Source of the DNA: Tyto alba
Taxonomy: Eukaryota; Chordata; Aves; Strigiformes; Tytonidae
NCBI RefSeq assembly: GCF_018691265.1
Contig: NW_024881278.1
Location: 7,399,501-7,463,500, forward strand
Direction: 5' to 3'
Length of the DNA: 64,000 nt
A model generated the notes under the pieces. That model was not told where the DNA came from. It did not search any database and saw only the letters and a program-made list of their open reading frames with translations. The position numbers were made by a program, and so were the translations under genes. Below, piece by piece: positions 1-12,247 of the stretch (position 1 is the stretch's first letter; every line of letters begins with the position of its first letter).

Positions 1-1033
1 GAATTATTTGAAACATATTCCTATTGTATTTTGAGGCTTAGAGCTTTAGTGAGCAATAGTATCTCATTTTTCTTATGAGAATTCAGTGGATATTTTCAGG
101 TTAATCCTGATTGCTATTTCTTCATATATTTACTCATTGTATGAAGTCAGTGTGAAATCAAGGTTGGTGATAATGCTGTGTATGAAGAGAAGAAATTCAA
201 ATGAGAGTAAATAAATATTTTCCTAACACATGCTTAGTCACAGGAACATAGTTTTGTAGCAGTCTGACAAGTATTACCATCTTCTCCTTGCAAACAACAG
301 ATAGCTAAAAACCATACTAAAATCTGAAGTTTAGTTTTGTGGTGGCCAAAGCAACTTTGTCCAGACTGATACAGTAGTATCTTAGCCTTATTGCTGTCTT
401 TCTAAATGCATCCTAAGTAATTTTCTAAAATTTCAGGCAAGTTCAAGACCTTTTGAAATCATGCCCTTACACTTTGAAATAGGCGTAGATAAAAATGGCT
501 TCTCCATTTACCTCTGTAGCACACAGTTGTCCTAAATCTTGTAGTGCATTGTATCTGTTCTCAAAAATAACATGTAATTAGAACAAAGGTATAAACAAAA
601 ACAAACCAACCAGACCATCAGTTTTGTCTTTGATGTCCTGGAGTCCTGACTGGGTGGTAGATGTCCTCAAGTTTCAATCTGGATGTTTAGGTGTTTTGTT
701 TGTTTGTTTTGATTTGTATTCCTGATATACTTGTAGCAGAACATTGTAAGGTCTTTTTCTGCATCCTTAGCCTGGATGCTGTGATCAGAGAAGCAAGGAA
801 ATAGTCCTTCCTAGTGTTTTGTGCATTCTGGATTTTGTGCAACAGTCAGAATAGTTCATTCTTTTAGTGCCATCTTGCCTTGAAGGCAAAGAGATCTGTG
901 CTGTTGGACTGTATTGCATTGTTAGAAGTTCTGAATTAAATTGAGGAATTTGGCACTAAGATATTGACTCCCGATCTTACTTAAATTAGGCACTTCCTTT
1001 ATATATTTTTTTTGTGTGTATGGTTTTATACAG
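1..1033 (+). other. MTIF2 intron (partial)
   Basis: This is upstream intronic sequence of MTIF2. The earlier MTIF2 exons lie outside the window, and no other feature was recognised. Confidence 0.7.
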
Positions 1034-1158
1034 GGTGAAAACCTGATGGTTTTAGCAGAAGCAACTGTCGCTTTAGCAGAGATGTTAGAACTGAAGGCAG
1101 ATTCCACAGGTCTGGTAGAGGGGACTGTAATTGAGTCTCGCAAAGACAAAGGGAAAGG
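1034..1158 (+). CDS. MTIF2: MTIF2 exon: end of G domain and start of domain II
   Basis: The acceptor is ttatacag/GGTGAAAAC and the donor is GG/gtaagt. The exon is in frame from its first base and ends with two bases of a glycine codon (phase 2). It encodes the GEN motif next to the G5 loop, a helix containing [11 protein letters not shown], and the VEGTVIES strand that begins the domain II barrel. Confidence 0.93.
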
Positions 1159-3515
1159 GTAAGTAAGTACATCTACCACCGCTGCAACTTTAATGAAGTA
1201 ATTTGTAATAGTGCAGAGATACTGTTCAGGTGGTTTGTACCTCAATATTTATGTTTAACATTGAACTTTTTGTTGATGGTGTTAAACTGTAACAGTTTCT
1301 TTGCAGTGTTTGTAACTAAAGCATGGAAATGTTACTCTACAGCATAAGAACCAGAAAAAGAAGTTATAAACTGGTAGGGCAAAATTCATCATGTCATTGA
1401 AATTAAATCCTGTAAGCACATGAAGTAGATTAAAATGTTAGAACAGGTGTATTTTTTTTAAATGTCACTTAAAAAGTAGGAATTATGAAGTTAATAGTCA
1501 TCATAGCATACATATACAGTTTTTGGTGGATTGTGTGTAACATGGTATTTTACTCATAAGTATCGTGGTCCTTTTGCAGGTTCTCTGTAAACAAGGTGTG
1601 TTCTGCCCTCTTTAAAAATTAACTGCATTCTAGAAAGTTGTTGGGGTTTGGAGGGTTTTTTTGGCTGTCACTTAATGTGTAAAATCAGTCTTGCTGATCC
1701 CACAAATGCTGCGTTTTGTATTGATCTGCAGAAATGAAGAGTACAGTACAGGTTTGGGGCTTTTCGCAAGTCACTTCAAAATTTTATTAATGCTCTAATA
1801 AAACGTGTCACAGGGATGTTCTGCCTGTGATTGATCACAAGTATGTTCTGTTTTGTGTTTGCTCACCTACACTAACTGTGAAAACAGGGAGAAGAGTCAC
1901 TTTAATTTTTTTTTTCTGTTATTTTTCTCCTCTGCTTTTTACAAGTCCAATTACCACAGCCATAGTCCAAAGAGGAACTCTGAGAAAAGGCTGTGTTCTG
2001 GTTGCAGGGAAGACGTGGGCAAAAGTGCGTCACATGTTTGATGAGAATGGCAAAGCTATAGATGCAGCCTCTCCAGGCATCCCAGTGGAAATCATGGGCT
2101 GGAAGGAAGTTCCTTCGGCGGGAGATGAAATCCTTGAAGTAGAATCTGAGGTACAGAAAGAATTGTTTAATGGAAAGCTTACACTGCAGTAAGGTAGATG
2201 GGAGGGAGCTGAGTAAAACATAAGTGATAGCTTTCATTATAAATAAACTGGATAATCTGATGAAAAACAAAGGCTGAGCATGGATATTAAGAGACCAGAG
2301 CTAGGTGTTGTGTAAGAGGAATGAGGATTTGAATATTGCCTCTTTATTTTCCACTACCCCTACCTTTCCCCAGCTGGACTATCCCTTCCTCATCTCCGTG
2401 CATCCAGATTAACCTACCTTGCAATCCCATGAAGAAAGCAGGCTGTCTCTGGAGTTAAAGACGAGTCACCTTTTTGCTTTTGCCTCTCATTGTCATCCTG
2501 CTTTCCTCCATGCTTGCTTTGCAGTTACTGCAGTCCTCAGTGGCTTCTGCTGGGGTCATCTGAGATATCTTCTAACGTCTTCCCTTTCTAAAGGCACAGA
2601 AGACTTTTATATGATCATGCTATCACCTTACCTGGAGAACAGTCCAGTACTTAATGGTATCAGTGTTTTAACTTTAGAATGAGAGAACTAGTTGCTGACA
2701 AAATAATACACATAAAATATAGCTTGAAATGGGTGTTGTGAGATCTGGACAAATACCACATGAAAGAATGAACAATAATTTATTCACTTCTGCAATGCAG
2801 AGACACTGTAAAAATGGCCCTCGAGTCATGTTGTTGTATCCCAGGGAGGAAGCTATTCTCATTCTCTGCCATCCTTGCAGCAAAATCTGTTGTTAAATGT
2901 GAAAGACAATGGGTGAGCTTGTAGAGAAGATGCAAAAGTATGAAACTGCACTAATGTGGAGTTTTGTGATGCAGTGCTTTGAAGGGTAATGTTTCTGTCT
3001 TCCTGCCCAGCAAAGGGCGCATGAGGTTGTGGCTTGGAGAACCTATGTCGAACAACAGGAGAAGATGAAAAGGGATGTCAAAGCTATTGAAGCAAAGCAA
3101 AAGGAACACAGGATGGAATATGAGGAAAAGCAACAGAAGCTAGCCCATCTGACCTGGAGACAGAGGAAGACAGCACTGTACAAGGCCAATAAGCATCTAA
3201 TGTTTTCAAAACCTAAAGAGAGAACAGAGATGGACAAAAATGTGCTATCGGTAATTGTTAAAGGTGCTGTCCTATTCTGTTTACTGCTCCACTGTTCTTG
3301 TGCTTCTGCAAATGCTTGGCCTGAAGCGTAGCTCTAAACTGTTAACAGAAGTTTTATCCGTTTAAAACCAAACAGGTTAATGAACCTCTCTCAGTAAGAG
3401 ATGGGGCATCAGAAAACATCTGGTAGTCAGGAGGGTGCGCTTCCAGCAGGGCCAGTGCAACGGAAAGATTTGAGCCCAACCCCCTTAACCCAGGAACTCC
3501 TGAATAAAACCCATA

Positions 3516-3555
<40 letters not shown>

Positions 3556-5970
3556 AATGTTAAAATGTATATTAACAAAAAAAACAAGCTATATAAGCAG
3601 AAGCACTGCATCACCAAAATGGAGGACAAGAACAATTAATTATTAGTTCAAGTGGGACAGGAGGGACTTAGGAACTTGGTTTGACCTCACATTTAGTGAT
3701 ATCTAAGGAGTGATAGTAGTAGCTGAAAAACTGTACAAACTTGACCTGGAAATTACAGTAGAGGTGGAGCCTTTGGTCCTATTATATTTATTCAGTTCAT
3801 TTTTGGAATTAAGAGACTTACTAGATGTGTTAACGTACTACTGAAAATATAGTACGAATTCTAGGCATTGAAAGACTTACGTTGCCTAGTGTGGAGTTGT
3901 CATTCCCTTAGTTCTACTTCAGTGTTTCTTTGATGTATACAAAGTCAGAAGTACTTCCATTTACCACACAGGTGATGTGGATGGATCTGTTGAAGCTGTT
4001 TTGAACATTCTGGACAGCTATGATGCTGACAATGAGTGTAAATTGGATATCATTCATTTTGGAATGGGAGATATCAGTGAAACCGATATAAGTCTTGCTG
4101 AAGCATTTAATGGTGAGTATGTGTTTAAAAATCAGCTTACAGTTAGTACCAACTTTATTGAAATGGGTGGGTCTCGTTCTGGTTTTGTTTTCTCAATAAT
4201 AATTAGCATCAATAAAGTAAACTTGTTTGATGTTAAACATTTTTAAGATACATACAGTGGGGAGAGCTAAAAATGTCATGAAAACGGCAGGATTCTTAAC
4301 AAGCTGCTGCCAGTAGTTGAATTGTTAAGGTTAAACTACTCTTCACTCAGGTTGCTTTATGATGCTCAAACAGGGCAAAGCTAGAAAAGTAGGTTACACA
4401 AGGAATTTCTTGTGCTCTGGGATGTAATTGGGAAGACTGTGTCAGTAGTTGTTCCAGTTCATACCCTGTAATTCTCACCTGCTGCGGAGGGGGTGGGGTC
4501 ACTGGACCTGCCATAGCCCACAGTTGGATAATGATTTAGAGTTCATGTCCAGCTTCAGTGGAACAGCCATGCTGCTTTTCCAGCCTGAAAGCAGGAGGTC
4601 CTGGTGAGCTGTCTGTAATTGTTAGATTCTGCTTTGATACCTCCAGTTCTGTCATCAGGGAACTTTCAATGAGGGCTTTTTGAGCCATTTGTTTTGGTAC
4701 AAGGTTAGCAGCAGTTGATGTGAGCAGTGGGGGAGGTAAATGGTCCCCCCCTTAAAAGGGAAGCAGTAGTAAAATGCTGTTTCTTGGTTTGCTGACCACT
4801 AATTCTAGCCTGTGCTACAGGTTCAACACTGCAGAAGAGACAGCAGATGCTTTCACTACTTTTTTAAAGAGTGATCTCCTGTAGTTACTGCTTGCCAATT
4901 GTTTTATTTACCAGGTGTTATATTTGGATTCAACGTGAAAGCCAATGAAAGTATTAAAAAGCTGGCTGCTAAAAAGGGAATAAAAATTAAACTTCAGAAC
5001 ATAATCTACAAACTTATTGATGACTTGAAAGATGAGCTAAATAGCAGATTACCCCCATCTGTGGTGGAGAATACAATAGGTGAGTTTCCACTGACTTGTT
5101 AAATTTTTGCTTCACCCTGCGGCCTAAACTTTTTTCTCCAATGCAGTGCTATTGTATCAAATATTTTATATTTCACTGTAGCTGCTTTTTTGTTTTGATA
5201 TAGAGCTTGGTAAGTGGAAGAGCTTCTACTTCTTGCCAGTTTGTTGTTCTTGTGTACTTCATATAACTTTTTTCTTTTAGGGGAAGCTTCTATTCTCAAC
5301 ATCTTCTCTGTGACAGTAGGAAAAAACAAAATCCCAGTAGCTGGATGCAGAGTACAGAAGGGGCTGCTAGACAAAAACTTAAATTTCAAGTTAATCCATA
5401 ATGGCGATGTTATTTGGAAAGGTAAGCGTAATTGCCACAAAAACATGTGCCTGCTAGTTCCTGGTAAAGTCAGTGCAAAACGCATGCATCTGATCACAGG
5501 GCAGTCCCCTATGCTCTTTAGGAGGGAGTTGCTCCAACTAGAGAGAAGCTTCAAAATGCCACTGTGCTGTTACCCAGACCTTTTTCTAACCCCCAACTCC
5601 GGTAGGAAAGCAGTAGCATCACAGGATCTACCTGCTGAAAAGGACTGATGTCTGACTTCCATTAGCTGCATGTGTTCACAATCCCTATCATTTATTGTTT
5701 TCATTTTGCTAGAAGGCAAAACATTGATTCTGTAAAGGCAAACCAAAACCCTTCTCTGTTCCGGTGTTAGCAGTCTCATTGACATACTTTCTCATTGTAG
5801 GATCTTTATCATCACTGAAGCATCATAAAGATGATGTCCAGGTAATAAAAGCAGGTATGGATTGTGGATTGAGTTTGGACAAGTATCTAGAATTTAATAT
5901 TGGAGATGAAATTATCTGCTACGAAGAAAAAGAAGTTCAACAGACAACTTCCTGGGATCCAGGATTTTAA
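1034..5970 (+). CDS. MTIF2: MTIF2, mitochondrial translation initiation factor IF-2, C-terminal part (7 coding exons, 5' end outside window)
   Basis: Mitochondrial IF-2 is a GTPase that brings fMet-tRNA to the mitochondrial small ribosomal subunit in the matrix. The exons visible here are 1034-1158, 1946-2150, 3011-3263, 3972-4112, 4915-5079, 5281-5421 and 5801-5970 (TAA at 5968-5970). All have AG/GT borders and phases that join without a break, giving 399 residues, about 55% of the ~727-residue human protein. The order is: end of the G domain (GEN, the G5 region), domain II barrel (QRGTLRKG), the lysine/glutamate-rich insert typical of animal mtIF2, domain III ([27 protein letters not shown]), then the initiator-tRNA-binding C-terminal domain ([27 protein letters not shown]). 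The protein ends in SWDPGF as in mammals. No damage is visible. The identification rests on remembered family sequence. Confidence 0.95.
1946..2150 (+). CDS. MTIF2: MTIF2 exon: domain II beta-barrel
   Basis: The acceptor is ttttacaag/T, which completes the split glycine codon, and the donor is GAG/gtacag (phase 0). The residues include [32 protein letters not shown] and ILEVESE, the EF-Tu-like domain II of the IF-2 family. Open frame continues into the introns on both sides, but the exon limits follow from splice sites and family alignment. Confidence 0.93.
3011..3263 (+). CDS. MTIF2: MTIF2 exon: IF1-replacing insert and start of domain III
   Basis: The acceptor is cctgcccag/CAA and the donor is AAAG/gtgctg (phase 1). 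The exon encodes a long charged helix rich in Lys, Glu and Gln ([17 protein letters not shown], then [18 protein letters not shown]) and ends in VLSVIVKG, the first strand of domain III. In mammalian mtIF2 an insertion between domains II and III is known to do the job of the missing factor IF1. This exon is its positional counterpart, although the residue sequence is much more diverged than in flanking exons. Confidence 0.92.
3519..3552 (+). repeat. (GT)17 microsatellite in an MTIF2 intron
   Basis: An uninterrupted GT dinucleotide run of 34 bases lies in the intron between the exons ending at 3263 and starting at 3972. It is likely length-polymorphic. Confidence 0.97.
3972..4112 (+). CDS. MTIF2: MTIF2 exon: domain III
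   Basis: The acceptor is ccacacag/GTGATGTGG and the donor is AATG/gtgagt (phase 1 at both ends). It encodes [17 protein letters not shown] and a FGMGDIS segment, the conserved alpha/beta/alpha domain III of IF-2. Confidence 0.94.
4915..5079 (+). CDS. MTIF2: MTIF2 exon: end of domain III and linker helix
   Basis: The acceptor is ttaccag/GTGTTATAT and the donor is ATAG/gtgagt (phase 1). It encodes [31 protein letters not shown] and the start of the long helix that joins domain III to the tRNA-binding C-terminal domain. Confidence 0.94.
5281..5421 (+). CDS. MTIF2: MTIF2 exon: C-terminal tRNA-binding domain, first half
   Basis: The acceptor is cttttag/GGGAAGC and the donor is GGAAAG/gtaagc (phase 1). 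Motifs are [23 protein letters not shown] and NGDVIWKG, typical of IF-2 domain C2, which binds the formyl-methionyl end of initiator tRNA. Confidence 0.94.
5801..5970 (+). CDS. MTIF2: MTIF2 last coding exon
   Basis: The acceptor is tcattgtag/GATCTTTATC. The frame ends in TAA at 5968-5970 after SWDPGF, the same ending as the mammalian protein. It contains [19 protein letters not shown] and the last strands of domain C2 ([12 protein letters not shown]). Confidence 0.94.
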
Positions 5971-6559
5971 AATACATTGGAATACGTTAACACCAAAGGA
6001 CATGTATTATTCCTGGCTGGCCTTCAACTCAACATTAAATGAACTGCCAGAGATGCACATGAGCTTCTTGCTATCTGATGTTTATCTAACAATGGTCTGC
6101 TTTCAAATCTTGTCAAGCAAGCCCCTTACCTCATTGGACCCTGGGATAAACTACACCAATTACTTGCAAGCTCTTACGGTGTGTAAAACCATCACAATAT
6201 AAATATTTCTGATGAATATTTAATAGCTGAGACAACTCAGTGCTGCTGTACCATTTTTCAGTATGTAGCCTGCACTGGGTTAAGGAGGGCCCTGCTCCCC
6301 TTCTCTCTAGCACCGACCCCCTTCTAGGCATGACTTCAGCCCTCCTGACCTCTTCTTTTTCCAGATTAGCAGTACTGTACTGTCCCCATCTCATGTTCAA
6401 GGAGACCATGGCTAAGGTTAGCTAGAGTGTTGGGTTTGGTTTTTTTTTTTCCCTCTCTGCCCTTGCCACCCATTATTTCCTTTGAAGGAGACTTAACCAA
6501 CCAAAGCCCTTCTTTTTCTCACTTATCAGCAGAAGAAACACAGTGCCCCGTGACGTAGA

Positions 6560-6565
6560 AATAAA
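6560..6565 (+). terminator. Likely MTIF2 poly(A) signal AATAAA
   Basis: This canonical hexamer lies about 590 bases after the MTIF2 stop and faces the RPS27A poly(A) signal on the other strand. An ATTAAA at 6034-6039 is a possible earlier site. Use cannot be decided from sequence alone. Confidence 0.5.
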
Positions 6566-6592
6566 TCCTTGAACAGTACAGAACTTCAGATT

Positions 6593-6598
6593 TTTATT
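6593..6598 (-). terminator. RPS27A poly(A) signal AATAAA
   Basis: TTTATT on the plus strand reads AATAAA on the minus strand. It begins only 11 bases past the RPS27A stop codon. This gives the very short 3' UTR usual for ribosomal-protein mRNAs. Confidence 0.85.
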
Positions 6599-6609
6599 GT
6601 CTAGTACAT

Positions 6610-8635
<2,026 letters not shown>

Positions 8636-8724
8636 GGCGAGGCCGGCACCTGCTGGGGGGGGAGGGGGCGGCGTGGAGCGGAACGGGACGCGGCCACGCG
8701 TGCGGCCGCGGAGCGAGAACTCAC

Positions 8725-8762
8725 CCGCGCCCTGCTCGCGGAATGGCGGCTGCCCGAGAGGG
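8725..8762 (-). other. RPS27A: RPS27A non-coding first exon with 5' TOP-like start
   Basis: A strong donor (CGCGG/gtgagt, GT at 8724-8723) and the acceptor near 8650 define an intron in the 5' UTR, as in mammalian RPS27A. A pyrimidine tract CCCTCTC (complement of 8756-8762) is a good 5' TOP transcription start. The exact start is inferred. Confidence 0.6.
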
Positions 8763-8824
8763 CGCCGCCCCGCCCCGCACGGGGTTTCCACCCGCGCCGG
8801 AAATGGGGCGGGCGGTGGAGGGTG

Positions 8825-8844
8825 ACTACGGCTCCCAGCGCGCC
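8825..8844 (+). promoter_or_regulatory. ZNF143/THAP11-type motif 1 (ACTACGGCTCCCAGCGCGCC)
   Basis: It matches the established ZNF143/THAP11 pattern ACTACAANTCCCAGMRKGC at most positions. The differences are mostly A-to-G changes. It lies about 60 bp upstream of the inferred RPS27A start. Confidence 0.6.
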
Positions 8845-8866
8845 TCGCCGCCGCCTGCCGCGCTGT

Positions 8867-8886
8867 GGCCTGCTGGGAGTCGTAGT
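8867..8886 (-). promoter_or_regulatory. ZNF143/THAP11-type motif 2
   Basis: Read on the minus strand this is ACTACGACTCCCAGCAGGCC, the best of the copies and close to the full consensus. It is opposite in direction to motif 1. Confidence 0.7.
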
Positions 8887-8903
8887 CCTGCCCGCGGGGC
8901 GCC

Positions 8904-8917
8904 CTGGGAGGTGTAGT
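8904..8917 (-). promoter_or_regulatory. ZNF143/THAP11-type motif 3 (partial)
   Basis: The minus strand reads ACTACACCTCCCAG, which covers the ACTACA and CTCCCAG parts of the consensus. The 3' TGC part is missing. Confidence 0.5.
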
Positions 8918-8936
8918 CATGGGGCGGGAACTGCTG

Positions 8937-8948
8937 CTCCCACAATGC
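8937..8948 (+). promoter_or_regulatory. CTCCCACAATGC motif, ZNF143-like core
   Basis: CCCACAATGC matches the TCCCAnnATGC core found in many ZNF143 sites without the ACTACA prefix. It stands next to the three longer copies. Confidence 0.45.
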
Positions 8949-9516
8949 GCTGCGGCGGCGCCGTGAGGGTGCCGGTCCTGCAGCCCGTCTCACGGCTGAG
9001 GGTGCCGGCGCGGGGCCGGGGTGTGTACCCGTACAGGGAAGCGTTCTGTGCAGTGTGGCTGCTCGTGGTTTGGGGGATGGCGGGCTTTTCCACGCAGCTA
9101 CATTTCCACAGGTCTGCGCTGCAGCGTGAAATCCCAGAAATCGGTGTCCTCCTCCTCAGTTCAGCCCTGTGGAGGCAGTTTAAGAACATCCTGCGGCCAC
9201 TAGCAGATGCGCCGAGATCAATGCGAAGTTCATCTGGGTGTGTAGGGCATATGGTTTTAGAACTAGGAAAGTCGTAGGTAAGTTAAGAATGGAGGAACAG
9301 TGAGAGTCAAGTTAATTTGGAAATTACTTATTAGGTGGTTTTCTGCTTACAAATTCGATATATGAAGGGTTAAAGCAGAACAAAGACTTGCTTCAATACA
9401 TGAGTATCAGCTGATACCGTTTTAACAATTTCAACTCTTAGGTTTTGGTCTGAAGTAGTTGTTCAACAAAGGAGAAAACAAGTTCAGACTTTGTGTAAGA
9501 AAGGTGCTAGGTTGCT

Positions 9517-9717
9517 ATGCCAAACCATTGCATCTGAGCAGAGAAACATTCTGTCCTCACTTCCATTGTTCTTCAGAAGGACATGAGATTTCTGGAGAGC
9601 AAACAAACGTATATATTGACAGAAACTGAGAAAGTGGGTTGTGCTGGGCAAGGACCATCTGAGGAGTGTGACATGATATACAGTAATGCATTTGACAAGG
9701 TAGCAAATATTTTTCAG
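9517..9717 (+). pseudogene. CLHC1: CLHC1 first coding exon with premature TGA
   Basis: ATG at 9517 begins M-P-N-H-C-I, like the human start M-S-V-H-Q-I. It is followed at once by TGA (9535-9537), then in the same frame KHSVLTSIVLQ, FLESKQTYILTETEKVGC and MIYSNAFDKV. These match human KHAVLPPIIC, FLESVQRYIITETERLGC and IIYRNVFDKV. The donor CAG/gtacat follows at 9718. Apart from the stop, the exon is well preserved. Confidence 0.8.
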
Positions 9718-9979
9718 GTACATGAGCAATGAACGATAATAAGTAATAAGTGGTTTGCTGTTTCTTTGTTTTCTGGGGGAAAAGGGTATAAGCAGACTGA
9801 TTATGACCTGTTGGTGTTGTTACAGAAATCAAGGATTTGTATCTTCTCAGCTGTCTTTTGCACCCATGTATACACTGCAGTCAAACAGAAGGCACTCCAA
9901 TGAGTTTGTACTACCAGAAGTTACAGTAGGGTTCGTGCTTGATAACTACTTTTCTTAGGCCACTTTTGAAATTATGAAG

Positions 9980-10009
9980 CATTATAAAGCTGTCCTAAGC
10001 CAGGAGAAG
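9980..10009 (+). pseudogene. CLHC1: CLHC1 exon remnant (HYKAVLSQEK)
   Basis: CAT TAT AAA GCT GTC CTA follows a weak acceptor (ttatgaag) and aligns without a gap after FDKVANIFQ with human AYKSILTSIKK. Beyond about 10010 the similarity is lost and no clear donor or later frame can be followed. Confidence 0.5.
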
Positions 10010-10412
10010 GTCTACATAACTAGAAAGACCCACGACATATATCCCATATGCCCTGTATTAGCACAAATGGTTCTTCAGTTCGGCTGAAAGGTTACTGCTG
10101 AAGTGCCTGAAGGACTCCTGCCTCCTGCAGATTGCATCTGCTTCTTTCAGATAGTGACTGAAATGTGAGATGCCAAGAATAAATAAAGATTCTTGGTTTT
10201 CCAGATGAATAGGAATAAGGGTTACTAGGGCTGCTTTTAAATCTTGATTTGGACTGGTATTTTAAGACATTAAAATGCACAGCCCCTGCTCCTTTGCTTT
10301 TTCACACCCTTTAATTGTGCCCATGAGGAGAGGTGCATCCTGTATTACTGTTACCAGCCAGCTTTACTGCCAACAGTTGGAAGGTCATGAAAAGCATTTC
10401 CTTCTCCCACAG

Positions 10413-10620
10413 GCCAGAATGTAGAATCACTTAGCTTGGATTCTCTTTCAAAACATCTCACTCAGTTAGACAGATGGATGCTGGAATTGAAAAAAGAAAG
10501 GGGGAAAAAAAATATATGCCTTGGCAGAAAAAGACTAAGAACAAGAACTTCTGCACTTGCTGGCCTTACGAGATACAGCTGAAGCAATGAGAGAAAAGCT
10601 GCAGCTCAGGTTCAAATCCA
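10413..10620 (+). pseudogene. CLHC1: CLHC1 exon with two frameshifts
   Basis: After acceptor tcccacag, frame 1 reads QNVESLSLDSLSKHLTQLD, similar to human LQESMNLDALTKYMKHLED. Family similarity moves to another frame at KYMPWQKK (10510-10533, human KYVPAQRK). It moves again at ELLHLLALRDTAEAMREKLQ (10545-10604, human [20 protein letters not shown]). The first shift falls next to a G/A homopolymer at 10498-10512. No convincing donor with the required phase is seen at the 3' end. Confidence 0.8.
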
Positions 10621-11307
10621 TATCTGCAAATCTTTTTAATTTAGTTGTGTTCCTCATGTCTTATAGACTTACTATTTTTGTCTTACAGATTGAGGTTCTG
10701 TACATTGATCAATTATTAACAGATAGTCTTGATACTATGATGCAGATTTATTGATTTGGATAACTGTGCTGATCACATACATATTTCCCTCTAACTATCC
10801 ACAGATATGCTAGAATTTTGTTAGTTGCAAATGCTATTTCTGCCTGGGCATAATCAGACAAGATTGTCACTCTACAAGATCTCTTTTCTCAGATCATGAA
10901 AAATAAAAAAGGCGAAAGAAGTGAAGTCATTAAAAATGAAATGTCAGAACAATCAAGGATGAGAGTATAAGGCTAGACAATCAGCAATAGTGGACCAAGA
11001 GTTTGGTTTTCAAGATGGTATTTTTTTATTCCTGCCTGGTAACTTTTGAGGGCACTGGCAGGAAAACTGAGTTTAACTGATGATGTAAAAGGTGTTTCCT
11101 AAACAATCATCTGCTTAAGGGGATTGTTTCAGTTAGTTAAAAAAACAAATAAAATTATTTTTCAGTATGTTTTCATATAAATGTATCAGCTGATAAAGCT
11201 TGTGGTTGGTTGTTTTGTTGTTTGAGTTTTGTGGTTTTTTGAATGCTTTAACACTTTTAACTCTGATTTGCCTGTTGAAATTTACACTGCCATGTTTTGT
11301 ATTTCAG

Positions 11308-11359
11308 CTCTTGATGTCCCTAGTAAAATGGCTGAAGATTCACTTGAGTACTTTCAGAG
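11308..11359 (+). pseudogene. CLHC1: CLHC1 small exon (MAEDSLEYFQ)
   Basis: The acceptor is gtatttcag and the donor AG/gtaaaa. The 52 bases encode LDVPSKMAEDSLEYFQ, aligned with human DDPRRAKEAEIMLHYIER. Its end phase (2) fits the exon at 12248. The ATG at 11328-11330 has A at -3 and G at +4, so a shorter product could in theory begin here. Confidence 0.65.
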
Positions 11360-12247
11360 GTAAAAAGAACATGGTTATTCTGCTCTGCATTAACAGTTTG
11401 TAATACCATAGTTAATACATCTTATTGAATGCAGTCCTTCCAGGACACAATCTTTTTGTGACCCTTTTGGTGTTTGTAAAAAGTGCTGGTGTTGCAGCTA
11501 TGTATGTTAAGTCAATTGTTAATCCGTTTTCAGAGGTGGTTCTTCGGCCCTTTTTCTAGAGGAACTAAAATTGAAGAGGCCAGCTGTTCCATGTGTTGTG
11601 AAAATTGACAAGATAGTCTTAAATATATTTCTGTGCATACAGGTGAAAATGTACAACTTAAGGGTTTTTCAAAAGTGTCCAGATGCCCAAAGGAAATTGA
11701 ACATTAAATGCTTTTGAAAATCCCAGTAATGCAACTGATGCCTGGATCTCATTGCTAATATAATACCTTGATAGAAAAAGTAGTTCATCAACTTATCTAA
11801 TATAGCTTGCTGTATAACTGTTACGCAGAAGTAGCTCTCTGCTGTTTCTGGCTGTTGATTAATTTAGGTTAGTCCTTCCAAAATCACAGTCTCTTACAAG
11901 ACAAATATTAAAATATAGTTCATTTCTCTTTCCCGTGGCCCATAGATAACTAACTCCCTCCTTGGTTTCTCAGAGTTTTCATTAAGGATACTGTCAGAAG
12001 CACTAGCTAGTGTGGCAGAAGAGATGTAACTGGATGTGTGGAAACAACGTTGCTGCTTCACACTGGAAAATGGTGTGAAGATATAGTAGGTTTAAATATA
12101 TATATATTTTAAAGCTGTGTATTCTCAATGTTTGGGCTTCTTGACTAGATTGCTATAACATCAGCTAACCATTTTATGTATGTATCTGTGTATTTTTTTT
12201 AGTGTTTGTGTATAATCTGTTTGGGTTTTTTTACTTCCCTTTCCTAG

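Noticed and set aside
3029..3331. Open frame running past the MTIF2 exon end at 3263
   Set aside because: The part after 3263 is intron read-through. Phase and the family sequence require the donor at 3264.
3354..3635. Minus-strand frame with a His-Thr repeat
   Set aside because: It is a translation of the (GT)17 microsatellite inside an MTIF2 intron.
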